Of a DNA stretch of 64,000 bases, positions 12,331 to 23,420 are shown piece after piece. Below the pieces are notes generated by a model. The model worked only from the letters and a program-made list of their open reading frames with translations. It searched no databases and was not told where the DNA came from. Made by a program: the position numbers and the translations under genes. The stretch's first letter is position 1. Each line of letters opens with the position of its first letter. Source of the stretch: Toxonevra muliebris (Eukaryota > Arthropoda > Insecta > Diptera > Pallopteridae); contig OY829326.1 in assembly GCA_963691655.1 (NCBI GenBank), positions 87,785,235-87,849,234 on the forward strand. Direction: 5' to 3'.

Positions 12331-12929
12331 AGCCTGAAATAAAGCTGCATTTTCTTATACCTGAAAATTTGGTTTCGTTTTACTTTTGAAATTTTAATGA
12401 AAGAATCACAAAAACGGTCATAACGCCCATTGGGTGTTATGACCTTTTTCGGGGCAGTCATAGCGCCTAAAATGATTTTGGGCGTTATGGCCATTCCTAG
12501 GGCGGTCATAACGCCCAAACTTTTTTTTGGGCGTTATGGCCGTGGACGTTATCTCCGGGCACCCGTTTTGCCGCAGTTGGAGCAAACGCGCTGTAGTTCG
12601 CAAAACAGAATTTACAAACCACTTTTCGATTATGCAAATTTCACTCTTTATTATTATAAATAAATCGATTATCGTCAAATATAGACTCTCCGCTTAGTTC
12701 TGAGAAAAAATGTTTCCGGTACATCATCTGAAAAAAATAATTTCACGAATTTTGACCCCAAAATGAAAAAGATCTTCCACATAAAAATAATAAGAAATCT
12801 CTATGAAAATATTTTCGTTTTTACTAGTCTAGAAACTGTTCATAGTGACGATCTTTTACATTTTAAAAGACATATATCGTTCTGTGTATGCATGCAATAT
12901 GCATTTGCATTTTTTACTCGCCCTGTTAA

Positions 12930-13059
12930 CCCAGTAATGAATATCGGAGCCATATGGCACCTTGTCGCTGAGCCATTCCTGAGCCAGGTTCAAAAACAAT
13001 TTTTTCCTCTAGTTACTTTTTTGGCTTAACTTCTTTGGTTTACGCTCGTCCTTAATGGG
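12930..13059. mobile_element. TTAA-flanked mini-element (piggyBac-like), copy A
   Basis: The 130-base segment starts CCCAGTAATGAA and ends CTTAATGGG, which are imperfect inverted ends, and it is bounded on each side by TTAA (12926-12929 and 13060-13063). TTAA duplication plus CCC tips is the hallmark of piggyBac insertions. A clearly related copy with the shared core CCATATGGCACC and GAGCCAGGTTCAAAA sits at 31017-31148. It is too short to encode a transposase, so it would be non-autonomous. Confidence 0.65.
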
Positions 13060-13216
13060 TTAATCATCCTATTATTACATAATATGTAGTCAGGGATGCC
13101 AGATGTTCTTGATTCGACTTGATTGTACAGATTTTTAGTCGCATGTCCAGAGTCCCGATATTCAGAGCTTTGTCCAGATAAAAATTTAAAATTTGTAGAG
13201 ATAAAATTTGAGCAAA

Positions 13217-13485
13217 CACATTACACAATTTAAAAATACAGTAATTTAGTTGCTGATCACGACTGCGTACTCAGTTTCTCCCACAATATGGACCTGATGT
13301 CAGAAAAATAGGGGTCTTCAGGGGATATTAAGAAATTTGTTTATTTCACCAGATACGAATTTGGTGTTTGAAGTAAACTTCTTAAGCACAAAGAGATAAA
13401 GAATTTTTTGTATATACACTTTTCCTCCAAAGGTAAATCTCGCGCATAACACAAAAGTTGAAATTTCATTGCACTGTGTTATCAC
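13217..13485 (-). mobile_element. Inverted-repeat mini-element, short copy
   Basis: On the minus strand this segment begins GTGATAACACAGTGCAA and runs parallel to 62784-63257, sharing GTGCTTAA, CAAATTCGTATCT, CATATTGTGGGAGAA and GAGTACGCAGTCGTGATCAGC. A block of about 18 bases present between two GGAGAA words in the long copy is missing here, as expected for deletion between short direct repeats. Its far end is degraded. Confidence 0.7.
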
Positions 13486-13957
13486 CTGTTCGCTAAATAA
13501 CCGAAAAAAGTAAAATTGAAAAATGAAGTAAGAGGTTTTTCAAGGTGGCCCAGTGCATGTAACACTTTTAGAATAGTGGCAACACTTCGTAGCGGCATTA
13601 GAAAACTAATTTGAATTTATTGAAATTAAAATTAAATAAATAAATGAAGAGTGTTAATGTCTTGATATAATTTTTATAGTTTTTTATTATAAGTTTAATA
13701 CGCATCAAATGAAAAAAGTATTTTAATAATATAAAATGGTAATCAAAATTTACAGTCCAACCTAATTAAAACCGTAATGCGTAAACACGAAGTTTCATGG
13801 CGCTCTCGCACCCAACATCCCACTGAAATAGAATACAACTTACTGTCATTTCGAAATATCAAATATAAATAAATCAGTAAATATTAAAATTAATGAAAAT
13901 ATGTAAAAAAAAAAATAGCTCTGCTGCAGTTTTAGAACTTTCACTAGTAGCAAATGT

Positions 13958-16187
13958 ACTACCAGTTGTTCTGAAAGAGGGTATGATGCAATTGTTACCG
14001 GTTTTGAAGAAGATCTTCATCTCCAGTTTGGCTCTCGCTCACATACCTCCAAAAATTGAAAAGGACAACTAAGCCAATCCCAAATGCTTTAGACCAATTA
14101 GTATGATGTCTTTCTTACATGCATGCGTTGTGAGTCGTTATTGTCACATCCTCTCTCTTTATTTCAGCATGCTTACCAATGTGGAAAATCTTGTGAGACG
14201 GCTCTGCAAAATCTGGTAGGTCTGGTTCAGCGGGCCCTCAACAGGAAAGAACACACTATTAGTATTTTTGTTGATATTGAAGGAGCTTTTGACAACGCGA
14301 CTTTTGACGGCATGTGCAATGCAGGAGGTCAGCATGGAGTGGATCCGGTTCTTGTTAATTGGATTCGCTCAATGCTGTCACATAGACTTATGATGGTTCA
14401 AGCTGATTGTGGTCAATCCGTGACTTGCGGCGTGAGTAGAGGATGTCCCCAAGGGGGCGTACTCTCGCCACTGCTGTGGTGTCTGCTAGACTATCTGCTC
14501 GTTTCCCTAAATGAGTCGGGTATCTACACAGAGGTCTATGCCGATGACGTTGCCTGCTTAATCACGGGCCAATCGGTCGGGTATGTTTGTAGGAAGGCCC
14601 AAACTGCTCTGAATGTGATTGACTCTTGGTGTTGCTCAAACGGGCTATCGGTTAACCCTCTTAAAACTGGTGTTATTCTTTTCACCAGGAGAAGGGAAAT
14701 TTAAGGTCTCGTTTTACCAGTACTCAGAGGAATCACTATTCAGCTATCCCAAGAAGTGAAATATCTAGGAGTCATTCTAGATACCAAACTTCTTTGGCGT
14801 TCTCATGTTGAGCTAAAGGTATTCAAGGCATTGGTAGCTTTTTGTCAGTGTAAGGGTATTTTTGGCAAAACATGGGGCTTATCACCTTATAAAGCCTTAT
14901 GGCTTTATAAGGCTATGATTCGACCCATCATCACCTATGCATCCATAGTCTGGTGGAGCAGACTTAATATTGACAGCGTTAGGAAAGCTCTTGCCAGACT
15001 TCAAAGGACTGTGGCCATTTGTTGTATGGGAGCTTTTCCTACAACACCTGGCCCATCCTTGGATGCATTGCTTCACTTACCACCCCTTGATATTTTTGCT
15101 AAAAGAGAGCCTGTCAAAGCCATCTGTAGGCTTAAACGCAATGGGTATTGGTATGACACTTGCTTGGATATTGGTGACTTTGTTGAAGGTACTGATATGG
15201 ACCTAACAAAATTCCAGTTTTAAAACAGAGCTATACAATACAAATTCCAGAGGCCCAAACTTGGTTTTTGCCGGGACCTGGGCCGGGAGTTGATTGTAAA
15301 CGTATTTTCACTGAAGGCTCCAGAACAGAATTCGATTCGGGTTCTGGGGTCTTTATTGAAAATTATGGAATGCACCTTCACTTCTCTCTTGGGTTGTATG
15401 CTTCTGTTTTACAAGCAGAAATTTTTGCAGTCATCGAGGCAATGGACCTTGTTGTTGATAATGGTTGGAGAGAAATCTGTAGTATCTGGAGTATCTGCGC
15501 ATTTAGTTACAGTCAGGCTGCACTTAAATCCTTGCTTAATCCTCTAACCACGTCCAAAATCGTTATGCATAGTAAATCCAGGCTTGATTGTGTAGGAAAA
15601 CACAATAGCCTGCTGTTTTTATGGGTTCCTGGACGCTCAAGAATTTCAGGAAATGAATCTGCTGACCTTCAGGCCAGGAAGGGTTCTGAAACTGGTTTCC
15701 TGGGCCCAGAACCTGTACTCTCTTTGTCGTCTACAGCCATTAAGACCACCATTAATAAGTGGGTCAACTTGACCCACAATCGTCAATGGGAAGAACTGAG
15801 AGGCTTTAGACAGACAAATATCATGTTACCTGTTATCTCGAAGCGTCTAACAGACTTTCTGTTATCACTTAACAGAAAGAAGTGTAGGCAGCTGGTTATA
15901 TACTGGTCACTTTTCTTGGCCTTCCTGTGGCTTGGAGGAAGAATGTGAAGAGACGGCAGACCACTTTCTAAGTGTCCGCCCCGCTTTCTGCCAGATCAGA
16001 GTAAGCCTATTAGCACTGGATTGTTGGGAGACGAACACCTGAGCTCTCTAACATCGCAGGATCTGCTAAGATTTATTAATAAATCTGGTTAATTCAAAGA
16101 ATGGCAAAAAGAAACACAGGATATAGTACAATGGACGTAAAACTTGTCTGAGTGCTGTATTCTTGAATACTTCCTTTGCTGTTGCAA
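13958..16187 (+). mobile_element. LOA-like retrotransposon, 5'-truncated second copy
   Basis: This copy is closely similar to 4965-7285 but in the opposite orientation. It starts abruptly within RT at TACTACCAGTTGTTCTG, the 5' truncation typical of target-primed reverse transcription, and ends near 16187 where similarity with the first copy stops. It keeps DIEGAFDNATFD, RGCPQGGVLSPLLW and YADDVACL (14123-14704). Damage: a small deletion near 14120, GAA-to-TAA at about 14702, and frame breaks in RNase H (15268-15948, where the first acidic motif is TEGS instead of TDGS). The two copies form an inverted pair about 6.7 kb apart. Confidence 0.85.
14123..15948 (+). pseudogene. Reverse transcriptase / RNase H pseudogene of the second LOA copy
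   Basis: RT palm motifs are present up to a nonsense codon after RRREI; the frame then continues with the thumb-like EVKYLGVILDTKLLWRSH and KTWGLSPYKALWLY to 15223. A stop follows KFQF at the same place as in the first copy. RNase H resumes in another frame from 15268 with AEIFAVIEAMDL, SQAALKSLLNP and GNESADLQARKG, and ends early near 15948 through a deletion or frameshift relative to the first copy. Not functional. Confidence 0.8.
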
Positions 16188-18466
16188 AAAACACATACCT
16201 CACAAGCCTCAGAACCAAGCAGTTCTTCGAACATCTTGAGATTTCTACAGAAGTTTCTTGGATTCGGGACCCGATTTATCCGATTAACAAAGTTTTTTAT
16301 CAACTAGGTATTCGGAAACCGATTTTCGAATAATGGCATTCTTCGATAACGCCGAATAGTTAGGCACCCTGATATGCATATTATTAACCTCAGTTATCAT
16401 TATTTATTATGGTCTCTTCCATTAAATATGTATGCACGTAAATATTTAAAAATATTTTGAGGTTTCTGGGTGGTGCTTTTTGCTCACTCGTTATGAAGCC
16501 TTAAAAGGAGGGCTGCCTTCCTCTTTGGAATTAGAAGTTTATTCATTTCTTTTATATATGTATCAACAAAGTAATATCAATAAAGGGAAAAAAAGTTTTA
16601 CTCAAAATTCTCCATATTTGATATGCGGGGCCCCACTTGAATACTTTCGTTGCTTTTCAAAGGAATCATTTTAAGCTTCATTATCTCATGTGTTAGGTTT
16701 AGTTAGCGTTGATGAATTTAGTCTTATCACCTCAAACTTACCTTTGTGTTCGCGCTATTACCCAATCAATTCGTTTTGCCTTTATAACAGAAGCACTGTT
16801 CCAAAAAGTATTCTATATGGCTTGTGTGATTTTTATGATTTAATCTTTTAGTTGCTGTCGAATTGCAATTCAAGTATTTTACTAAGCTGTTGCTTCTTTG
16901 ATATTTGGTTTGCCACCAACTTCTTTTCAGGTTTTTTTTCGGGATATTTACCTTACGGCTTGGTATTCTCAATTACTCTTTGAATATCTGTGCTTTTCCA
17001 TATTCACTCGATTTTTGTTTAAGTTTACTATTTAATGCCATGTCCCTTGTTTTAGGTTAGGTTGGAGTGGCTGTCGAGAGACAAACTTAGGCCTGAACGG
17101 ACCATTGTAATACCACATAGTTGGACCTACAGTTTAACGCCGATTCCGAACGGCGGTGTGGCAATTTTATACACTATTTTATAATTCTCATACACTTCAT
17201 ATTGACAGTGAATATAAGAAAGTAATGAAAATTAACCACCAGACGAAGACGGCAATCGAACACGAACCTCCCAGATGAAAGTCTAGTGCACTATCCACTA
17301 GGCTATAGAGGTCGTCCGTCCCTTGTTTTACTTTTATTATTATGAGCAGAGCTGTAAAGTTATTCCCGCTGAATTGCTTCGAACAAAATCCAAAATTTCT
17401 GGTCCAACTACCGGGGAATACAATTAACTGAAAAATTTTAATACATTTTGAGTACAATTTCTGATGCAGTTAAACGAGGAACGCAATTAAGCGGTGGTCA
17501 ATTAACCGGGAATTACTGTGCAAACTTTGGAACTTAACTGACGAACTGCATTTGAAATTGAAAGTGGAAAACACAAATTTAGTATTATTGATGATATTTG
17601 ACTTTATTGCAGAAAAAGTAACTTTGTTTGTTGTTTGTTTGTAAATTTTGAAAGCATATTTTGATTAAATATTGTTATTTTATAAATTTGTAATTTGTAA
17701 ACGATATAGTATGCTATGATTCATAACTAGCTGTGGGCATAATCTTGTCAAAGTTTCTAAAAATACTTTCAGTTTCGAAGCATACTCAACTCCATTTGGA
17801 TTTGTATACATACTAGTCAAAAAATAGTTGCCATCTTTCCCTAATGATATCTCGTCAAAAAATAGTTGCCATCTATGCCTAATGATATCTATTACCTACG
17901 ACTCTATAATATGTATGAATGTTTCTTAGTTCAGGTTACTTTTCAAGTTGCATGTTTGTATTTTTGGTTTTTCTGAGAATAATAATTGTCACAATTCTTC
18001 GTTGTTCCACTTTGAGTTGCATGTTTCGATTGGTAGTAATATTCTGTATGGTACACCTCTGCTCCCCGCCATTAGTACCTAAGTACGACCTGGTGCACTG
18101 GGAACATATTTTTCGGATGGTTGATACTGCCATTGAGCGCAAATTTCATCCTGTTCGGTTTTATTGTAGCCTGCCCTGAAAGTGTGTTGAGATTTAGCAT
18201 GGAGAACACATTCAAAAACATATGAACTTGTGTGGAAAAAGCAATAAATAAAACGGGAAAAAATAAAATATAATGATGTTTATTAAATTAATTATTTAAT
18301 AATAGAATACTAAATTAAATACTGTTTTATACATAAAATTATGTGAAGAAAAAAAAAACAATGATATGGCAACTCAAAAATATGAAAAGAATGCAGACAA
18401 ATTATTGTACTGATTCTTAAAGGTTACGATTACTAACTAAAATTAATATAATATCAGTCTTTATTA
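16188..18466. other. Mostly featureless AT-rich stretch downstream of the phospholipase gene
   Basis: Apart from the tRNA-like sequence at 17242-17316 I see no gene. On the minus strand this stretch is the 3' flank of the phospholipase gene. An AATAAA lies on the minus strand at 18460-18465, immediately after the stop codon, and others occur further on, so the true polyadenylation site cannot be fixed. Confidence 0.5.
17242..17316 (-). repeat. tRNA-like sequence (pseudogene or SINE head)
   Basis: On the minus strand the A box TAGCCTAGTGG matches the RNA polymerase III consensus and a B-box-like GTTCGATTGCC follows at the right distance. Five of seven acceptor-stem pairs form (GACGA with TCGTC). 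The anticodon loop reads CTTTCA, like tRNA-Glu, but with irregular length, and the T stem does not pair. It is therefore a decayed tRNA copy or the 5' part of a SINE, not a working tRNA. Confidence 0.5.
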
Positions 18467-19790
18467 TTAATAATCCCAAAAATTATTATGTGATGTTGGA
18501 TTTTGGTGGTAATAAAAAAAATTACGCCCATTTCCTACGTTCCCACGCCCACCCCCACGCACACGTGCTGCATTCTGCTGATACGTGGGCATATTGTAAT
18601 AATATCGGATATCATTTGGATTGATATCATCTGGCAGCTCGCGACTAACACGCGAATGCAGTGTATCCCAAACAACACGTGGACTCTGTACAATTTCACG
18701 AAATATATTCACAGCAGCCAAACCCACAGAGGCCACTTTCACGCCTAATCGACGTGTGAACTGATCAAAATTCTGCCGATATGTAGGTGTGACATCTGGC
18801 TGCTGGAACGAGCGTCCTCTTTCCTGATAAGGAAAGAATTTTTGCGCTAAACCATGCGGATGCGAAAGTATCTTTTGTATGAGATTTCCGGCATTCGGCG
18901 GTACATACAAATCGGCTGGACGAAACATAATATCACATCTATTTGCCCTATAAAAGAAATCTTCGAACCTTTGATGACTGGAGCAGGGGCTACGCTCCTG
19001 GAAGCAGGTCACTTGTACGACATTGTAGAAAATGGCGCCCAATGTATTTGCAGTTTCTGTGAAAAATGTAGGAAGCCGAAATTAGGATATTACATTTAAA
19101 TAAGTCCATGTACCGCGAAATTTTACACACCTGAATTTAAAGATTGCAAACATCTTCGTAGACGTGCATCACAATCACAATGCGAACGTGTAAATGTGCC
19201 CGTATTGCAGAGACCACGTCTGCATTCACCAACATTCAGCACATTCGGACAGAGATCATGTTCCCGACAGCAGCGATCCTCATCGGTATGTTGCCCCAAA
19301 TCGTTATAATCTACAGCTGCAGTACCTAGCGTTTATCAGGACAAAATTTTTAAAATCCATTTATCATTTTTAATTTATCTGTGCCTTACCTGGTCCACAC
19401 CACTTTGTACCTGGATATATAAAACCTAATCCACCTCTAAATTCACGCCCATATGAACCAGAATTCTTGCATACATCTTCCAGTTCCATCACGGACTCCC
19501 GCGGAACTTGACGTATACGTCGCGGATCTGATTGCAATAGCATCCGTTGGATATCGCCTCTGAAAAAATATGTACAATTATAAGAAATTTCTCAAAGATG
19601 CCTGTGCAACATTGGCCAGGAAACTTTACCTATCCGTATGCATTTTGCAAAATGGATGCCTCGATGATAATTCCACCATGACAGACATAGTCATATCTGA
19701 TATTAGTACAGCCGACCCATTTATGAGTCTTATTGGTATCGTAACGAATAGCGACACCGTAAATACCAGTATAAAAAGTTTCTTCGACAT
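18467..19790 (-). CDS. Secreted group III-type phospholipase A2, four exons
   Basis: Exons 19790-19630, 19559-19390, 19325-19131 and 19056-18467 are joined by GT/AG introns of 64-74 bases and give 371 residues. The product should hydrolyse the sn-2 ester of phospholipids with calcium, outside the cell or in the secretory path. Residues about 2-25 are a hydrophobic signal peptide. The catalytic core shows FIYPGTKWCGPG (calcium loop, Trp107-Gly111), YNDLGQH, then CCREHD with His133-Asp134 as catalytic pair, and many paired cysteines. All key residues are present. The protein is longer than venom-type group III enzymes: about 130 residues follow the core and end in a Gly/Asn-rich tail. The ATG at 19790 is chosen because it starts the signal peptide. 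Fly genomes hold several paralogues; which one this is cannot be told. Confidence 0.9.
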
Positions 19791-20452
19791 GCTAGATGAA
19801 AGAAATAAGAAAACAAAATGTAATATAAATTGACGTCATTTTATTCGATTCGCAAAGCAATCAAAACTGCTTCAAGTCAACTTGAATGATATCGCCAGTT
19901 ATAATACCTAAATAAGCACAATATGACTATGCATAATTCAAGTTCAGAGTTCAAAACTGTAGCCCAAAACGGTTAAATTACCATAATGACCTCTGCTCGA
20001 AAAAAATATAATACATGCATAATTGTCATCATTTACTGAATTGCCTATATTTACATAATTATAAGTTGACCTGTTCGAATTCGCGAAACACTAGCTTCAT
20101 TAATATTTTAATCAAAACAAACACCTACAGTATTGTGCAAATCAAAAGCTACCATCCTCATTACGTTTTTATGAAAAGAAAGTGGATTTATTTCTTAAAT
20201 GATAAAAATGCATATGCACAGAGCAATGTTTTAGACGTCCTCCTTTGCTGCGTCTAATATAACCCATATTGTTGTATTGATTAATTCCATTGAATTTCGA
20301 CTCATTCAACAAGTTTTAACTAAATTTATGTCAATTTGAAATTAAAAGTGGGCCGATGAGTCGAAATTCAATTGAATTAATTTCTACAACCAATCGGGAT
20401 GGAATTTTTCGGGTTTGCATAAATTAAGTTTCGGATCAAAAACTGTACATTT
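19791..20452. other. Upstream flank of the phospholipase gene
   Basis: This would hold the promoter and 5' UTR of the phospholipase gene (minus strand). No TATA box at a fixed distance or other element could be assigned. AAATTCAATTGAATTAAT-type palindromic AT stretches occur at about 20280-20380. Confidence 0.35.
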
Positions 20453-20713
20453 CTACCAAAAATGTTTAAAAAAACAATTAATCGATTTGAAAAAAACTGG
20501 ATATTTCGCGGTATCAATTTTATTCAAAGAAATTACCAATGAAAGCAAATTATCCATCATCTGAATCGCCTTCGTTCTCCATTCCAATATCTCCTTTTGT
20601 AGTTGTTGTATATTCAACTTACATTTGACGATCACAATCGCCTTCAATATTTCCACTTCTAATCAAGTTATGTCTGCCGTTTGCATGTTTTTATACTCGC
20701 TACGTGTTGCCAT
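20453..20713 (-). pseudogene. Possible decayed small gene, coiled-coil-like, one in-frame stop
   Basis: From an ATG at 20713 (MATRSEYKNMQTADIT) the frame meets a TGA at codon 17 and then runs on for 69 codons to a TAG at 20453. The downstream part (LEVEILKAIVIV, IQQLQKEILEWRTKAIQM, LLSLVISLNKID) has heptad-like hydrophobic spacing and could form a helix bundle. It looks like a real protein more than neighbouring random frames do. It could be a pseudogene or an exon pair with an unseen intron. No family recognised. Confidence 0.3.
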
Positions 20714-21564
20714 TGTTCTTTCTGACGTTTTGTATTGCGATTGATAAATTTGAATTTCGAAACGTTTTTTCTTAGTGTAGTATAAAAGCGGTATTTTAGT
20801 AAAAAAAGAAGAAGAGATATGCGGTTTTGGAGTCTAAAGAAACAGTCTACTACCGCGAAAAACTGTATAGATACGAGTGTTAGGCATAGTGGAAATTGCT
20901 ACTTTGTTGCACATGCACCAAACTGACAAAGTCAATGCCTTACAGATGTGCGGCAATGCATATGGTAAATGCATATTTCTTTGATTTTTTTAAAATAATT
21001 TTTTTTTTTTGGAAATTATATTTTTAATTTAATTAATTAAATAACGAATTATTTAACTTTATCATTCAAGAACGAATTAAATCCACTATCTTTTATGGTA
21101 TGCCTAGGTTTGTTGCTATTGATTTGCACAGTACTGTATAACTATACATACAAACGAATAAAATGTTATATATAGACACAGTCGATGAAGTGTGTACAAT
21201 ACTTCACAGATATTTGATGAAATTGTTAGTTTATAAGTGTGTATTGTCATGCCAACAGCTTATATTGTTGTTGTTATATGTAGTAGTTGAAATAAATGAC
21301 TGATTGATTGATTTGTATAGGAATGATATTTCGGTTTGACCCTTGCTATGTGTTTATGGTAGAGGCAACATAGAGATTGATCCTGTCAAATGTCATAAAT
21401 TGAAAAGAAATAAACGAGCGTTACTGAAAACTAGTGAAATAAATAAAGTGAAATAAATAGAAGTGACGCCCTCTTTTCTGTTCACTGACGTCTGCCAAAT
21501 TTTAAAATTATTCTCTTACTTCTCCCAAAACATTTGATATTTTTGAAGTAAATATAAAAAAGTA
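20714..21564. other. AT-rich flank without recognised features
   Basis: No protein-like frame or paired repeat was found. TATAAAA occurs at about 20780 on the plus strand but there is no gene behind it. Confidence 0.4.
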
Positions 21565-21568
21565 TTAA

Positions 21569-22000
21569 CCCATTGGTACCAGCACAATATGTAAATAAAA
21601 TAGAAAAATTTGAAAAGCCAGAAAAATTTTTAGACATTGATAAACGAGATCTTCGAAGGCGTTTGTAGCAACCATGTGCATAATATAAACCAAGGATTTA
21701 ACCCAAAACATACAGTTTTTTTTGTTATGTACGCCATTCAAGTAAGTAATCTACCTCTCCGAAATTTAAATAAAATTCTTTTGAAATCGGTAAAACTATA
21801 TAGAATATAAAGAGGGCATTTTTAAAGACGATAATAGTAAAAGTATTGTATTTTGTTTATATAAATATTTTATAGAATCACACTCTACAAAATATATTGA
21901 GAGCTTTTATTTCAGAAAAAACAAACAATAAACGAAAGGTTTATTATTTTTTGATACTTTTGTTTCATTTATTTATTTGTGTACAGCTAACAAAAATGGG
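21569..22000. mobile_element. TTAA-flanked element (piggyBac-like), 432 bases
   Basis: CCCATTGGTACCAGCACA at the left and AGCTAACAAAAATGGG at the right are imperfect inverted ends, each bounded by TTAA (21565-21568 and 22001-22004). The arrangement matches piggyBac insertion. The interior is AT-rich without coding frames, so it is a non-autonomous relic if real. The match of the tips is short, hence moderate confidence. Confidence 0.45.
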
Positions 22001-22339
22001 TTAAGAAAGTTTTCTCTCATAAACAAAATTATTTGTCAAAATTTATTGAGCGAATACATGTCATAATTGTCAAATCTCAGAAGACCTGAGAATATTTCAG
22101 ATTACTTTCTGCTATCTGGCATACTGTATACTGTGGATATAATAACAAGAACAATCAACACGGCGTGCCACGCCTAAACAGCGTATGAATGTGTGATTTT
22201 ATTTTCCACGAAGATCTTTTATCCGATTAATGCGATACAAAAATTTTATTCATTTCGCACTCCGTACCTGCGATATTTGAAAATTTTGGCCTCGATTCTT
22301 GCGACATTTTTTGTATTGTCTTTGTATTAGACTGAATAA

Positions 22340-22425
22340 AGTTCGGGGAAGTACCGTCGCAAAGTATCTACATTATGCTCTCTAAAGAAATCTCTGGCAA
22401 CTTCAGCAGTGTGTACAGCCGCCTC
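22340..22425 (-). pseudogene. Tc1-like transposase scrap
   Basis: On the minus strand a frame reads AAVHTAEVARDFFREHNVDT, which resembles the DDE-domain stretch of Tc1/mariner transposases that normally precedes the PDLNPIE block. Here that block is missing. It is about 28 codons long and degenerate. Confidence 0.35.
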
Positions 22426-23420
22426 AATTAAAAAAAATTAGATGTGATTTAAAGTTGATTCTCAATTATAATTTAAATGGTACTTAATTTTTTCCGGTTT
22501 TCAAATGATCGGTTTATCACGTAAGCTACCGCTTAGGGTCGAAGTCTTTGGTAAATTAATACTTTTTTATTAACATAATGAAGTTTTCTCTTGGAGTGGG
22601 ACCGATCAGAACCGAAATACACATAGAACCGCTGCTGTTAGCATGCATCTCGACTTCGGGGCAAACGCTTTTCTTGATCACTATTCAGACGTCTAAACAG
22701 GCATCTTTCCTCCCTTATGGCGTCTATAAGAGCACGTTCGATTTAGATTATATGTACCTTTTTTCTCCAGTCAGGTTGCATAACTTTTGATGATATCCAC
22801 TAACAACTACTGTGAATGGCGGATTTTGTTTTTCCGCAAAACAGCTTGAATTTTTAGTTTAGGACTCAACACTAAACACTAAAAATCCGTGTAATGAAAA
22901 TTAAACAAATAATAATTAAGTTCGTACTTTTTTTATTTATAAACAAAATCTATTAACATATAGAAGTTAGTGAAATCATTGCACATACAACGAAAAGGAT
23001 CAAAAATTGCATAATTTGTTTTGCATATACTTAACTTGATAGGTATGGAGTTTCTGGAAACGCGATTATTTCATTTAATAGAAATGGAGAAACGTTTAAT
23101 CCATTCAATAATTTGAAAGTAAAACATACGTTCAACATGACTCTTCTACTTTTAAGTGAAGGTAATTCAATTAATTTTAAGCGATCTTGTAAGGAGGAAG
23201 ATTTGTCAAGGGGTTCCAGTTCAAACTACGTAAAGCAAATCAAAGAAACTGTTTTTGAACAGACTCTGACTTATTTATGTAACACTTGTATTGTGGACAC
23301 CAAACATATGAAGCATATCCCAAGATAGATCGAGCTAGGGAAATAAACAAAGTTCTAGTTATATAAGGATCATTGAATTCGTTAGACCACCTCTTTATAA
23401 GGCCAAGAACACCTTTTGCC
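22426..23420. other. AT-rich stretch, nothing recognised
   Basis: Short plus-strand frames at 22578 and 23113 have no recognisable domain. No repeats with identifiable partners in the window were seen. Confidence 0.4.

Larger units (their letters stand above)
11470..12560 (+). mobile_element. Mutator-like DNA transposon with long inverted ends
   Basis: The left end (11470-11597) and right end (about 12415-12560) are inverted copies of each other over roughly 125 bases. Both are built from alternating forms of GGGCGTTATGACC and its complement. The outer tips are GCCGGTGCATAACG and, inverted, GCCCGGAGATAACG. Between them lies a transposase fragment on the plus strand. Long TIRs and the transposase motif fit the Mutator (MULE) superfamily, whose target duplication is usually 9 bp. 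The 9-mers outside the tips (CTACATTTT and ACCCGTTTT) agree at only five positions, so the duplication is unproven. Length 1.09 kb indicates an internally deleted copy. Confidence 0.7.

Noticed and set aside
17242..17316. Functional tRNA gene
   Set aside because: T stem does not pair, anticodon loop is irregular, and acceptor stem has mismatches.
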